Positions 13,047-26,663 are shown, numbered from the stretch's first letter. The stretch is 64,000 bases of DNA from Nomia melanderi (GCF_051020985.1 NW_027475138.1:868001-932000); one strand, 5' to 3'. Numbers and translations: made by a program. Notes: a model not told the origin generated them from the sequence alone.

Positions 13047-13435
13047 GTAGATATCTCGGGTGCTATTAGAGATAGCGCAATAAACCAAAGTGAATTATCT
13101 GCAGAAGGCCCTGGCGCATGAATCTGTTCAACGGGAACGACCTCGGACCACCAGGGGCCGAGAAAACCACCGTCTGATGGGGCTGGACACTCAGGGTGAG
13201 GGAAATATCCAATATATATCTGTTGATATGTCGGGTGCTATTACAGATAGCGCAATAAATCAAAGTGCATTGTCTGTAGGAGGCCGTGGCGCATGAATCT
13301 GGGCAGCGGGAACGACTTCGGCCCACCAGGGGCCGAGAAGACCACCGTCTCATGGGGCCGGCCACTCAGGGTGAGGGGAAAATCCAATATATATCTGGTG
13401 ATATCTCGGGTGCTATTAGAGATAGCGCAATAAAC

Positions 13436-15536
13436 CAAAGTGAATTATCTGCATGAGGCCCTGGCGCATGAATCTGTGCAGCGCGAACGACCTCGGACCA
13501 CCAGAGGCCGAGACAACCACCGTCTCATGGGGCCGGACACTCAGGGTCAGGGGAAAATCCAATATATATCTGGTGATATCTCGGTTGCTATCAGAGATAG
13601 CGCAATAAACCAAAGTGAATTATCTGCAGGAGGCCCTGGCGCATGAATCTGTGCAGCGGGAACGACCTCGGACCACCAGGGGCCGAGAAAACGACCGTCT
13701 CATGGGGCCGGACACTCAGGGTCAGTGAAAAATCCAATATATATCTGGTGATATCTCGGGTGCTATTACAGATAGCGCAATAAACCAAAGTGCATTGTCT
13801 GTAGGAGGCCCTGGCGCATGAACCTGTGCAGCGGCAACGACCTCGGACCACCAGGGGCCGAGAAAACCACAGTCTCATGGGACCGGACACTCAGGGTCAG
13901 GGGAAAATCCAATATATATCTGGAGATATCTCGGGTGCTATTAGAGATAGCGCAATAAACCAAAGTGAATTATCTGCAGGATTCCCTGGCGCATGAATCT
14001 GTGCAACGGGAACGACCTCGGACCACAAGGGGCCGAGAAAACCACAGTCTCATGGGGCCGGACACTCAGGGTCAGGGGAAAATCCAAATATAGATCTGGT
14101 GATATCTCGGGTGCTATTACAGATAGCGCAATAAATGTAAGTGCATTGTCTGTAGGAGGCCCCGGCGCATGAACCTGTGCAGCGGGAACGTCCTCGGACC
14201 TCCAGGGGCCGAGACAACGACCGTCTCATGGGGCCGGACACTCAGGGTCAGGGTAAAATCCAATATATATCTGGTGATATATCGGGTGCTATTAGAGATA
14301 GCGCAATAAACCAAAGTGAATTATCTGCAGGAGGCCCTGGCGCATGAATCTGTGCAACGGGAACGACCTCGGACCACCAGGGGCCGAGAAAACCACCGTC
14401 TCATGGGGCAGGACACTCAGGGTCAGTGAAAAATCCAATATATATCTGGTGATATCTCGGGTGCTAGTACAGATAGCGCAATAAATCAAAGTGCACTGTC
14501 CGTAGGAGACCCTGGCGCATGAACCTGTGCAGCGGGAACGACCTCGGACCACCAGGGGCCGAGAAAACGACCGTCTCATGGGGCCGGACACTCAGGGTCA
14601 GTGAAAAATCCAATATATATCTGGTGATATCTCGGGTGCTATTACAGATAGCGCAATAAATCAAAGTGCATTGTCTGTAGGAGGCCCCGGCGCATGAACC
14701 TGTGCAGCGGGAACGTCCTCGGACCTCCAGGGGCCGATACAACGACCGTCTCATGGGGCCGGACACTCAGGGTCAGGGTAAAATCCAATATATATCTGGT
14801 GATATATCGGGTGCTATTAGAGATAGCGCAATAAACCAAAGTGAATTATCTGCAGGAGGCCCTGGCGCATGAATCTGTGCAACGGGAACGACCTCGGACC
14901 ACCAGGGGCCGAGAAAACCACCGTCTCATGGGGCAGGACACTCAGGGTCAGTGAAAAATCCAATATATATCTCGTGATATCTCGGGTGCTATTACAGATA
15001 GCGCAATAAATCAAAGTGCACTGTCCGTAGGAGACCCTGGCGCATGAACCTGTGCAGCGGGAACGACCTCGGACCACCAGGGGCCGAGAAAACGACCGTC
15101 TCATGGGGCCGGACGCTCAGGGTCAGTGAAAAATCCAATATATATCTGGTGATATCTCGGGTGCTATTACAGATAGCGCAATAAATCAAAGTGCACTGTC
15201 CGTAGGAGACCCTGGCGCATGAACCTGTGCAGCGGGAACGACCTCGGACCACCAGGGGCCGAGAAAAGGACCGTCTCATGGGGCCGGACACTCAGGGTCA
15301 GTGAAAAATCCAATATATATCTGGTGATATCTCGGGTGCTATTACAGATAGCGCAATAAATCAAAGTGCATTGTCTGTAGGAGGCCCTGGCGCATGAATC
15401 TGTGCAGCGGGAACGACCTCGGACCACCAGGGTCCGAGAAAACCACCGTCTCATGGGGCCGCACACTCAGGGTCAGAGAAAAATCCAATATATACCTGGT
15501 GATATCTCGGGTGCTATTAGAGATAGCGCAATAAAC
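13436..15536 (+). repeat. 12-monomer HOR, copy 1 (2,101 bp)
   Basis: Twelve monomers, one of which has an extra A (tccaaatatag, about 14087), give a unit of 12x175+1. By the class marks in the last third, the monomer order reads B B A B A B A A B A A A. Private to this copy are gcaggattccc (near 13980) and gggccgatacaacg (near 14735). Otherwise the stretches compared with copy 2 look identical, so homogenisation here is recent. Confidence 0.87.
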
Positions 15537-17637
15537 GAAAGTGAATTATCTGCATGAGGCCCTGGCGCATGAATCTGTGCAGCGCGAACGACCTCGGACC
15601 ACCAGAGGCCGAGACAACCACCGTCTCATGGGGCCGGACACTCAGGGTCAGGGGAAAATCCAATATATATCTGGTGATATCTCGGTTGCTATCAGAGATA
15701 GCGCAATAAACCAAAGTGAATTATCTGCAGGAGGCCCTGGCGCATGAATCTGTGCAGCGGGAACGACCTCGGACCACCAGGGGCCGAGAAAACGACCGTC
15801 TCATGGGGCCGGACACTCAGGGTCAGTGAAAAATCCAATATATATCTGGTGATATCTCGGGTGCTATTACAGATAGCGCAATAAACCAAAGTGCATTGTC
15901 TGTAGGAGGCCCTGGCGCATGAACCTGTGCAGCGGCAACGACCTCGGACCACCAGGGGCCGAGAAAACCACAGTCTCATGGGACCGGACACTCAGGGTCA
16001 GGGGAAAATCCAATATATATCTGGAGATATCTCGGGTGCTATTAGAGATAGCGCAATAAACCAAAGTGAATTATCTGCAGGAGGCCCTGGCGCATGAATC
16101 TGTGCAACGGGAACGACCTCGGACCACAAGGGGCCGAGAAAACCACAGTCTCATGGGGCCGGACACTCAGGGTCAGGGGAAAATCCAAATATAGATCTGG
16201 TGATATCTCGGGTGCTATTACAGATAGCGCAATAAATGTAAGTGCATTGTCTGTAGGAGGCCCCGGCGCATGAACCTGTGCAGCGGGAACGTCCTCGGAC
16301 CTCCAGGGGCCGAGACAACGACCGTCTCATGGGGCCGGACACTCAGGGTCAGGGTAAAATCCAATATATATCTGGTGATATATCGGGTGCTATTAGAGAT
16401 AGCGCAATAAACCAAAGTGAATTATCTGCAGGAGGCCCTGGCGCATGAATCTGTGCAACGGGAACGACCTCGGACCACCAGGGGCCGAGAAAACCACCGT
16501 CTCATGGGGCAGGACACTCAGGGTCAGTGAAAAATCCAATATATATCTGGTGATATCTCGGGTGCTAGTACAGATAGCGCAATAAATCAAAGTGCACTGT
16601 CCGTAGGAGACCCTGGCGCATGAACCTGTGCAGCGGGAACGACCTCGGACCACCAGGGGCCGAGAAAACGACCGTCTCATGGGGCCGGACACTCAGGGTC
16701 AGTGAAAAATCCAATATATATCTGGTGATATCTCGGGTGCTATTACAGATAGCGCAATAAATCAAAGTGCATTGTCTGTAGGAGGCCCCGGCGCATGAAC
16801 CTGTGCAGCGGGAACGTCCTCGGACCTCCAGGGGCCGAGACAACGACCGTCTCATGGGGCCGGACACTCAGGGTCAGGGTAAAATCCAATATATATCTGG
16901 TGATATATCGGGTGCTATTAGAGATAGCGCAATAAACCAAAGTGAATTATCTGCAGGAGGCCCTGGCGCATGAATCTGTGCAACGGGAACGACCTCGGAC
17001 CACCAGGGGCCGAGAAAACCACCGTCTCATGGGGCAGGACACTCAGGGTCAGTGAAAAATCCAATATATATCTCGTGATATCTCGGGTGCTATTACAGAT
17101 AGCGCAATAAATCAAAGTGCACTGTCCGTAGGAGACCCTGGCGCATGAACCTGTGCAGCGGGAACGACCTCGGACCACCAGGGGCCGAGAAAACGACCGT
17201 CTCATGGGGCCGGACGCTCAGGGTCAGTGAAAAATCCAATATATATCTGGTGATATCTCGGGTGCTATTACAGATAGCGCAATAAATCAAAGTGCACTGT
17301 CCGTAGGAGACCCTGGCGCATGAACCTGTGCAGCGGGAACGACCTCGGACCACCAGGGGCCGAGAAAAGGACCGTCTCATGGGGCCGGACACTCAGGGTC
17401 AGTGAAAAATCCAATATATATCTGGTGATATCTCGGGTGCTATTACAGATAGCGCAATAAATCAAAGTGCATTGTCTGTAGGAGGCCCTGGCGCATGAAT
17501 CTGTGCAGCGGGAACGACCTCGGACCACCAGGGTCCGAGAAAACCACCGTCTCATGGGGCCGCACACTCAGGGTCAGAGAAAAATCCAATATATACCTGG
17601 TGATATCTCGGGTGCTATTAGAGATAGCGCAATAAAC
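15537..17637 (+). repeat. 12-monomer HOR, copy 2 (2,101 bp)
   Basis: Direct tandem repeat of 13436-15536 at an offset of 2,101, including gcatgagg, agcgcgaacg, ccagaggccgagac, atcagagatag, agcggcaacg, ctggagat, the inserted A (about 16188), aaatgtaagtg and gcactgtccg. Confidence 0.87.
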
Positions 17638-18072
17638 GAAAGTGAATTATCTGCATGAGGCCCTGGCGCATGAATCTGTGCGGCGCGAACGACCTCGGAC
17701 CACCAGAGGCCGAGACAACCACCGTCTCATGGGGCCGGACACTCAGGGTCAGGGGAAAATCCAATATATATCTGGTGATATCTCGGTTGCTATCAGAGAT
17801 AGCGCAATAAACCAAAGTGAATTATCTGCAGGAGGCCCTGGCGCATGAATCTGTGCAGCGGGAACGACCTCGGACCACCAGGGGCCGAGAAAACGACCGT
17901 CTCATGGGGCCGGACACTCAGGGTCAGTGAAAAATCCAATATATATCTGGTGATATCTCGGGTGCTATTACAGATAGCGCAATAAACCAAAGTGCATTGT
18001 CTGTAGGAGGCCCTGGCGCATGAACCTGTGCAGCGGCAACGACCTCGGACCACCAGGGGCCGAGAAAACCAC
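17638..18072 (+). repeat. 12-monomer HOR, truncated copy 3
   Basis: Continues the 2,101-bp phase for about 2.5 monomers (one private change, gtgcggcgcg near 17681). It then switches inside gagaaaacca to sequence matching about 13170 onward (offset 4,902): ggggctggacactc, gtgagggaaatatcc, ctgttgatatgtcggg, agcgggaacgacttcggccc. This switch is the junction that created the larger composite unit. Confidence 0.78.
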
Positions 18073-19784
18073 CGTCTCATGGGGCTGGACACTCAGGGTG
18101 AGGGAAATATCCAATATATATCTGTTGATATGTCGGGTGCTATTACAGATAGCGCAATAAATCAAAGTGCATTGTCTGTAGGAGGCCGTGGCGCATGAAT
18201 CTGGGCAGCGGGAACGACTTCGGCCCACCAGGGGCCGAGAAGACCACCGTCTCATGGGGCCGGCCACTCAGGGTGAGGGGAAAATCCAATATATATCTGG
18301 TGATATCTCGGGTGCTATTAGAGATAGCGCAATAAACCAAAGTGAATTATCTGCATGAGGCCCTGGCGCATGAATCTGTGCAGCGCGAACGACCTCGGAC
18401 CACCAGAGGCCGAGACAACCACCGTCTCATGGGGCCGGACACTCAGGGTCAGGGGAAAATCCAATATATATCTGGTGATATCTCGGTTGCTATCAGAGAT
18501 AGCGCAATAAACCAAAGTGAATTATCTGCAGGAGGCCCTGGCGCATGAATCTGTGCAGCGGGAACGACCTCGGACCACCAGGGGCCGAGAAAACGACCGT
18601 CTCATGGGGCCGGACACTCAGGGTCAGTGAAAAATCCAATATATATCTGGTGATATCTCGGGTGCTATTACAGATAGCGCAATAAACCAAAGTGCATTGT
18701 CTGTAGGAGGCCCTGGCGCATGAACCTGTGCAGCGGCAACGACCTCGGACCACCAGGGGCCGAGAAAACCACAGTCTCATGGGACCGGACACTCAGGGTC
18801 AGGGGAAAATCCAATATATATCTGGAGATATCTCGGGTGCTATTAGAGATAGCGCAATAAACCAAAGTGAATTATCTGCAGGAGGCCCTGGCGCATGAAT
18901 CTGTGCAACGGGAACGACCTCGGACCACAAGGGGCCGAGAAAACCACAGTCTCATGGGGCCGGACACTCAGGGTCAGGGGAAAATCCAAATATAGATCTG
19001 GTGATATCTCGGGTGCTATTACAGATAGCGCAATAAATGTAAGTGCATTGTCTGTAGGAGGCCCCGGCGCATGAACCTGTGCAGCGGGAACGTCCTCGGA
19101 CCTCCAGGGGCCGAGACAACGACCGTCTCATGGGGCCGGACACTCAGGGTCAGGGTAAAATCCAATATATATCTGGTGATATATCGGGTGCTATTAGAGA
19201 TAGCGCAATAAACCAAAGTGAATTATCTGCAGGAGGCCCTGGCGCATGAATCTGTGCAACGGGAACGACCTCGGACCACCAGGGGCCGAGAAAACCACCG
19301 TCTCATGGGGCAGGACACTCAGGGTCAGTGAAAAATCCAATATATATCTGGTGATATCTCGGGTGCTAGTACAGATAGCGCAATAAATCAAAGTGCACTG
19401 TCCGTAGGAGACCCTGGCGCATGAACCTGTGCAGCGGGAACGACCTCGGACCACCAGGGGCCGAGAAAACGACCGTCTCATGGGGCCGGACACTCAGGGT
19501 CAGTGAAAAATCCAATATATATCTGGTGATATCTCGGGTGCTATTACAGATAGCGCAATAAATCAAAGTGCATTGTCTGTAGGAGGCCCCGGCGCATGAA
19601 CCTGTGCAGCGGGAACGTCCTCGGACCTCCAGGGGCCGAGACAACGACCGTCTCATGGGGCCGGACACTCAGGGTCAGGGTAAAATCCAATATATATCTG
19701 GTGATATATCGGGTGCTATTAGAGATAGCGCAATAAACCAAAGTGAATTATCTGCAGGAGGCCCTGGCGCATGAATCTGTGCAA

Positions 19785-20834
19785 CGGGAACGACCTCGGA
19801 CCACCAGGGGCCGAGAAAACCACCGTCTCATGGGGCAGGACACTCAGGGTCAGTGAAAAATCCAATATATATCTGGTGATATCTCGGGTGCTATTACAGA
19901 TAGCGCAATAAATCAAAGTGCATTGTCTGTAGGAGGCCCTGGCGCATGAATCTGTGCAGCGGGAACGACCTCGGACCACCAGGGTCCGAGAAAACCACCG
20001 TCTCATGGGGCCGCACACTCAGGGTCAGAGAAAAATCCAATATATACCTGGTGATATCTCGGGTGCTATTAGAGATAGCGCAATAAACGAAAGTGAATTA
20101 TCTGCAGAAGGCCCTGGCGCATGAATCTGTGCAACGGGAACGACCTCGGACCACCAGGGGCCGAGAAAACCACCGTCTCATGGGGCAGGACACTCAGGGT
20201 CAGTGAAAAATCCAATATATATCTGGTGATATCTCGGGTGCTATTACAGATAGCGCAATAAATCAAAGTGCACTGTCCGTAGGAGACCCTGTCGCATGAA
20301 CCTGTGCAGCGGGAACGACCTCGGACCACCAGGGGCCGAGAAAACGACCGTCTCATGGGGCCGGACGCTCAGGGTCAGTGAAAAATCCAATATATATCTG
20401 GTGATATCTCGGGTGCTATTACAGATAGCGCAATAAATCAAAGTGCATTGTCTGTAGGAGGCCCTGGCGCATGAACCTGTGCAGCGGCAACGACCTCGGA
20501 CTACCAGGGGCCGAGAAAACCACAGTCTCATGGGACCGGACACTCAGGGTCAAGGGAAAATCCAATATATATCTGGAGATATCTCGGGTGCTATTAGAGA
20601 TAGCGCAATAAACCAAAGTGAATTATCTGCATGAGGCCCTGGCGCATGAATCTGTGCAGCGCGAACGACCTCGGACCACCAGAGGCCGAGACAACCACCG
20701 TCTCATGGGGCCGGACACTCAGGGTCAGGGTAAAATCCAATATATATCTGGTGATATCTCGGTTGCTATCAGAGATAGCGCAATAAACCAAAGTGAATTA
20801 TCTGCAGGAGGCCCTGGCGCATGAATCTGTGCAG
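19785..20834 (+). repeat. Nested 6-monomer duplication in unit 1, copy 1 (1,050 bp)
   Basis: Repeated at 20835-21884 and, by eye, identical. It includes two changes private to unit 1 (ggactaccagg; gtcagggtaaaatcc) and three shared with units 2 and 3 (ctgtcgcatg, gtcaagggaaaatcc, ctggagat). Left edge: gtgcaacggg versus gtgcagcggg. Confidence 0.82.
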
Positions 20835-21884
20835 CGGGAACGACCTCGGACCACCAGGGGCCGAGAAAACCACCGTCTCATGGGGCAGGACACTCAGGGT
20901 CAGTGAAAAATCCAATATATATCTGGTGATATCTCGGGTGCTATTACAGATAGCGCAATAAATCAAAGTGCATTGTCTGTAGGAGGCCCTGGCGCATGAA
21001 TCTGTGCAGCGGGAACGACCTCGGACCACCAGGGTCCGAGAAAACCACCGTCTCATGGGGCCGCACACTCAGGGTCAGAGAAAAATCCAATATATACCTG
21101 GTGATATCTCGGGTGCTATTAGAGATAGCGCAATAAACGAAAGTGAATTATCTGCAGAAGGCCCTGGCGCATGAATCTGTGCAACGGGAACGACCTCGGA
21201 CCACCAGGGGCCGAGAAAACCACCGTCTCATGGGGCAGGACACTCAGGGTCAGTGAAAAATCCAATATATATCTGGTGATATCTCGGGTGCTATTACAGA
21301 TAGCGCAATAAATCAAAGTGCACTGTCCGTAGGAGACCCTGTCGCATGAACCTGTGCAGCGGGAACGACCTCGGACCACCAGGGGCCGAGAAAACGACCG
21401 TCTCATGGGGCCGGACGCTCAGGGTCAGTGAAAAATCCAATATATATCTGGTGATATCTCGGGTGCTATTACAGATAGCGCAATAAATCAAAGTGCATTG
21501 TCTGTAGGAGGCCCTGGCGCATGAACCTGTGCAGCGGCAACGACCTCGGACTACCAGGGGCCGAGAAAACCACAGTCTCATGGGACCGGACACTCAGGGT
21601 CAAGGGAAAATCCAATATATATCTGGAGATATCTCGGGTGCTATTAGAGATAGCGCAATAAACCAAAGTGAATTATCTGCATGAGGCCCTGGCGCATGAA
21701 TCTGTGCAGCGCGAACGACCTCGGACCACCAGAGGCCGAGACAACCACCGTCTCATGGGGCCGGACACTCAGGGTCAGGGTAAAATCCAATATATATCTG
21801 GTGATATCTCGGTTGCTATCAGAGATAGCGCAATAAACCAAAGTGAATTATCTGCAGGAGGCCCTGGCGCATGAATCTGTGCAG
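20835..21884 (+). repeat. Nested 6-monomer duplication in unit 1, copy 2 (1,050 bp)
   Basis: Second copy of 19785-20834. The match extends to about 21919, where aaaaccaccgtc is replaced by aaaacgaccttc. Confidence 0.82.
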
Positions 21885-22200
21885 CGGGAACGACCTCGGA
21901 CCACCAGGGGCCGAGAAAACGACCTTCTCATGGGGCCGGACACTCAGGGTCAGTGAAAAATCCAATATATATCTGGTGATATCTCGGGTGCTATTACAGA
22001 TAGCGCAATAAATCAAAGTGCATTGTCTGTAGGAGGCCCTGGCGCATGAATCTGTGCAGCGGGAACGACCTCGGACCACCAGGGGCCGAGAAAACGACCG
22101 TCTCATGGGGCCGGACACTCAGGGTCAGTGAAAAATCCAATATATATCTGGTGATATCTCGGGTGCTATTACAGATAGCGCAATAAATCAAAGTGCATTG

Positions 22201-22250
22201 TCTGCATGAGGCCCTGGCGCATGAATCTGTGCAGCGCGAACGACCTTGGA
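22201..22250 (+). repeat. Fused monomer: 2-monomer deletion junction in unit 1
   Basis: The left part (tctgcatgaggccc) matches unit 2 near 26927, while the right part (gcgcgaacgaccttgg, then ccagggtccgag) matches unit 2 near 27310. The two monomers between these points in units 2 and 3 are absent here. The crossover lies in the shared gcgcgaacgacc. The alternative, that units 2 and 3 gained two monomers, is not excluded. Confidence 0.72.
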
Positions 22251-22594
22251 CCACCAGGGTCCGAGAAAACCACCGTCTCATGGGGCCGGACACTCAGGGT
22301 CAGAGAAAAATCCAATATATACCTGGTGATATCTCAGGTGCTATTACAGATAGCGCAATAAATCAAAGTGCATTGTCTGTAGGAGGCCCTGGCGCATGAA
22401 TCTGTACAGCGGGAACGACCTCGGACCACCAGGGGCCGAGAAAACCACAGTCTCATTGGGCCGGACACTCAGGGTCAGTGAAAAATCCAATATATATCTG
22501 GTGATATCTCGGGTGCTATTACAGATAGCGCAATAAATCAAAGTGCATTGTCTGTAGGAGGCCCTGGCGCATGAATCTGTGCAGCGGGAACGAC

Positions 22595-22615
22595 CTCGGA
22601 CCACCAGGGTCCGAG
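22595..22615. other. Perfect-arm version of the GC-rich dyad
   Basis: Here gggg-ccgag has become gggt-ccgag, which turns the single mismatch into an A/T pair. The arms CTCGGACC and GGTCCGAG are then perfectly complementary over 8 bp with a 5-base loop. The same variant is seen at 12967-12987 and in monomers near 15.43, 17.53, 20.0, 21.0, 25.06 and 27.68 kb, all in region B. It therefore spread with the HOR units. Whether it is neutral hitch-hiking or favoured cannot be told. Confidence 0.7.
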
Positions 22616-25263
22616 AAAACCACCGTCTCATGGGGCCGCACACTCAGGGTCAGAGAAAAATCCAATATATACCTGGTGATATCTCGGGTGCTATTAGAGA
22701 TAGCGCAATAAACGAAAGTGAATTATCTGCATGAGGCCCTGGCGCATGAATCTGTGCAGCGCGAACGACCTCGGACCACCAGAGGCCGAGACAACCACCG
22801 TCTCATGGGGCCGGACACTCAGGGTCAGGGGAAAATCCAATATATATCTGGTGATATCTCGGTTGCTATCAGAGATAGCGCAATAAACCAAAGTGAATTA
22901 TCTGCAGGAGGCCCTGGCGCATGAATCTGTGCAGCGGGAACGACCTCGGACCACCAGGGGCCGAGAAAACGACCGTCTCATGGGGCCGGACACTCAGGGT
23001 CAGTGAAAAATCCAATATATATCTGGTGATATCTCGGGTGCTATTACAGATAGCGCAATAAACCAAAGTGCATTGTCTGTAGGAGGCCCTGGCGCATGAA
23101 CCTGTGCAGCGGCAACGACCTCGGACCACCAGGGGCCGAGAAAACCACCGTCTCATGGGGCTGGACACTCAGGGTGAGGGAAATATCCAATATATATCTG
23201 TTGATATGTCGGGTGCTATTACAGATAGCGCAATAAATCAAAGTGCATTGTCTGTAGGAGGCCGTGGCGCATGAATCTGGGCAGCGGGAACGACTTCGGC
23301 CCACCAGGGGCCGAGAAGACCACCGTCTCATGGGGCCGGCCACTCAGGGTGAGGGGAAAATCCAATATATATCTGGTGATATCTCGGGTGCTATTAGAGA
23401 TAGCGCAATAAACCAAAGTGAATTATCTGCATGAGGCCCTGGCGCATGAATCTGTGCAGCGCGAACGACCTCGGACCACCAGAGGCCGAGACAACCACCG
23501 TCTCATGGGGCCGGACACTCAGGGTCAGGGGAAAATCCAATATATATCTGGTGATATCTCGGTTGCTATCAGAGATAGCGCAATAAACCAAAGTGAATTA
23601 TCTGCAGGAGGCCCTGGCGCATGAATCTGTGCAGCGGGAACGACCTCGGACCACCAGGGGCCGAGAAAACGACCGTCTCATGGGGCCGGACACTCAGGGT
23701 CAGTGAAAAATCCAATATATATCTGGTGATATCTCGGGTGCTATTACAGATAGCGCAATAAACCAAAGTGCATTGTCTGTAGGAGGCCCTGGCGCATGAA
23801 CCTGTGCAGCGGCAACGACCTCGGACCACCAGGGGCCGAGAAAACCACAGTCTCATGGGACCGGACACTCAGGGTCAGGGGAAAATCCAATATATATCTG
23901 GAGATATCTCGGGTGCTATTAGAGATAGCGCAATAAACCAAAGTGAATTATCTGCAGGAGGCCCTGGCGCATGAATCTGTGCAACGGGAACGACCTCGGA
24001 CCACAAGGGGCCGAGAAAACCACAGTCTCATGGGGCCGGACACTCAGGGTCAGGGGAAAATCCAAATATAGATCTGGTGATATATCGGGTGCTATTACAG
24101 ATAGCGCAATAAATGTAAGTGCATTGTCTGTAGGAGGCCCCGGCGCATGAACCTGTGCAGCGGGAACGTCCTCGGACCTCCAGGGGCCGAGACAACGACC
24201 GTCTCATGGGGCCGGACACTCAGGGTCAGGGTAAAATCCAATATATATCTGGTGATATATCGGGTGCTATTAGAGATAGCGCAATAAACCAAAGTGAATT
24301 ATCTGCAGGAGGCCCTGGCGCATGAATCTGTGCAACGGGAACGACCTCGGACCACCAGGGGCCGAGAAAACCACCGTCTCATGGGGCAGGACACTCAGGG
24401 TCAGTGAAAAATCCAATATATATCTGGTGATATCTCGGGTGCTAGTACAGATAGCGCAATAAATCAAAGTGCACTGTCCGTAGGAGACCCTGGCGCATGA
24501 ACCTGTGCAGCGGGAACGACCTCGGACCACCAGGGGCCGAGAAAACGACCGTCTCATGGGGCCGGACACTCAGGGTCAGTGAAAAATCCAATATATATCT
24601 GGTGATATCTCGGGTGCTATTACAGATAGCGCAATAAATCAAAGTGCATTGTCTTTAGGAGGCCCCGGCGCATGAACCTGTGCAGCGGGAACGTCCTCGG
24701 ACCTCCAGGGGCCGAGACAACGACCGTCTCATGGGGCCGGACACTCAGGGTCAGGGTAAAATCCAATATATATCTGGTGATATATCGGGTGCTATTAGAG
24801 ATAGCGCAATAAACCAAAGTGAATTATCTGCAGGAGGCCCTGGCGCATGAATCTGTGCAACGGGAACGACCTCGGACCACCAGGGGCCGAGAAAACCACC
24901 GTCTCATGGGGCAGGACACTCAGGGTCAGTGAAAAATCCAATATATATCTGGTGATATCTCGGGTGCTATTACAGATAGCGCAATAAATCAAAGTGCATT
25001 GTCTGTAGGAGGCCCTGGCGCATGAATCTGTGCAGCGGGAACGACCTCGGACCACCAGGGTCCGAGAAAACCACCGTCTCATGGGGCCGCACACTCAGGG
25101 TCAGAGAAAAATCCAATATATACCTGGTGATATCTCGGGTGCTATTAGAGATAGCGCAATAAACGAAAGTGAATTATCTGCAGAAGGCCCTGGCGCATGA
25201 ATCTGTGCAACGGGAACGACCTCGGACCACCAGGGGCCGAGAAAACCACCGTCTCATGGGGCA

Positions 25264-25963
25264 GGACACTCAGGGTCAGTGAAAAATCCAATATATATCT
25301 GGTGATATCTCGGGTGCTATTACAGATAGCGCAATAAATCAAAGTGCACTGTCCGTAGGAGACCCTGTCGCATGAACCTGTGCAGCGGGAACGACCTCGG
25401 ACCACCAGGGGCCGAGAAAACGACCGTCTCATGGGGCCGGACGCTCAGGGTCAGTGAAAAATCCAATATATATCTGGTGATATCTCGGGTGCTATTACAG
25501 ATAGCGCAATAAATCAAAGTGCATTGTCTGTAGGAGGCCCTGGCGCATGAACCTGTGCAGCGGCAACGACCTCGGACCACCAGGGGCCGAGAAAACCACA
25601 GTCTCATGGGACCGGACACTCAGGGTCAAGGGAAAATCCAATATATATCTGGAGATATCTCGGGTGCTATTAGAGATAGCGCAATAAACCAAAGTGAATT
25701 ATCTGCATGAGGCCCTGGCGCATGAATCTGTGCAGCGCGAACGACCTCGGACCACCAGAGGCCGAGACAACCACCGTCTCATGGGGCCGGACACTCAGGG
25801 TCAGGGGAAAATCCAATATATATCTGGTGATATCTCGGTTGCTATCAGAGATAGCGCAATAAACCAAAGTGAATTATCTGCAGGAGGCCCTGGCGCATGA
25901 ATCTGTGCAGCGGGAACGACCTCGGACCACCAGGGGCCGAGAAAACGACCTTCTCATGGGGCC
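25264..25963 (+). repeat. Nested 4-monomer duplication in unit 2, copy 1 (700 bp)
   Basis: Repeated immediately at 25964-26663. Left edge: ggggcagg versus ggggccgg. It covers the ctgtcgcatg, agcggcaacg, ctggagat and gcatgagg monomers, which are the same set duplicated in unit 1 but with different end points. Confidence 0.8.
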
Positions 25964-26663
25964 GGACACTCAGGGTCAGTGAAAAATCCAATATATATCT
26001 GGTGATATCTCGGGTGCTATTACAGATAGCGCAATAAATCAAAGTGCACTGTCCGTAGGAGACCCTGTCGCATGAACCTGTGCAGCGGGAACGACCTCGG
26101 ACCACCAGGGGCCGAGAAAACGACCGTCTCATGGGGCCGGACGCTCAGGGTCAGTGAAAAATCCAATATATATCTGGTGATATCTCGGGTGCTATTACAG
26201 ATAGCGCAATAAATCAAAGTGCATTGTCTGTAGGAGGCCCTGGCGCATGAACCTGTGCAGCGGCAACGACCTCGGACCACCAGGGGCCGAGAAAACCACA
26301 GTCTCATGGGACCGGACACTCAGGGTCAAGGGAAAATCCAATATATATCTGGAGATATCTCGGGTGCTATTAGAGATAGCGCAATAAACCAAAGTGAATT
26401 ATCTGCATGAGGCCCTGGCGCATGAATCTGTGCAGCGCGAACGACCTCGGACCACCAGAGGCCGAGACAACCACCGTCTCATGGGGCCGGACACTCAGGG
26501 TCAGGGGAAAATCCAATATATATCTGGTGATATCTCGGTTGCTATCAGAGATAGCGCAATAAACCAAAGTGAATTATCTGCAGGAGGCCCTGGCGCATGA
26601 ATCTGTGCAGCGGGAACGACCTCGGACCACCAGGGGCCGAGAAAACGACCTTCTCATGGGGCC
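25964..26663 (+). repeat. Nested 4-monomer duplication in unit 2, copy 2 (700 bp)
   Basis: Second copy of 25264-25963. The match continues to about 26751, where gcactgtccg is replaced by gcattgtctg. Confidence 0.8.

Larger units (their letters stand above)
17386..22461 (+). repeat. Composite large HOR, unit 1 (29 monomers, 5,076 bp)
   Basis: Matches 22462-27537 at an offset of 5,076 over most of its length. Left edge: gaaaaggaccgtctcatgggg is replaced by cacagtctcattggg at the corresponding point, placing the start near 17386. It contains material from the 12-monomer HOR, the ctgttgatatg monomer pair, the inserted A (about 18989), a nested 6-monomer duplication and a 2-monomer deletion. Against unit 3 its composition is 25+6-2 monomers. 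Private changes include ggactaccagg and gtcagggtaaaatcc (near 20.5 and 20.7 kb). Confidence 0.83.
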
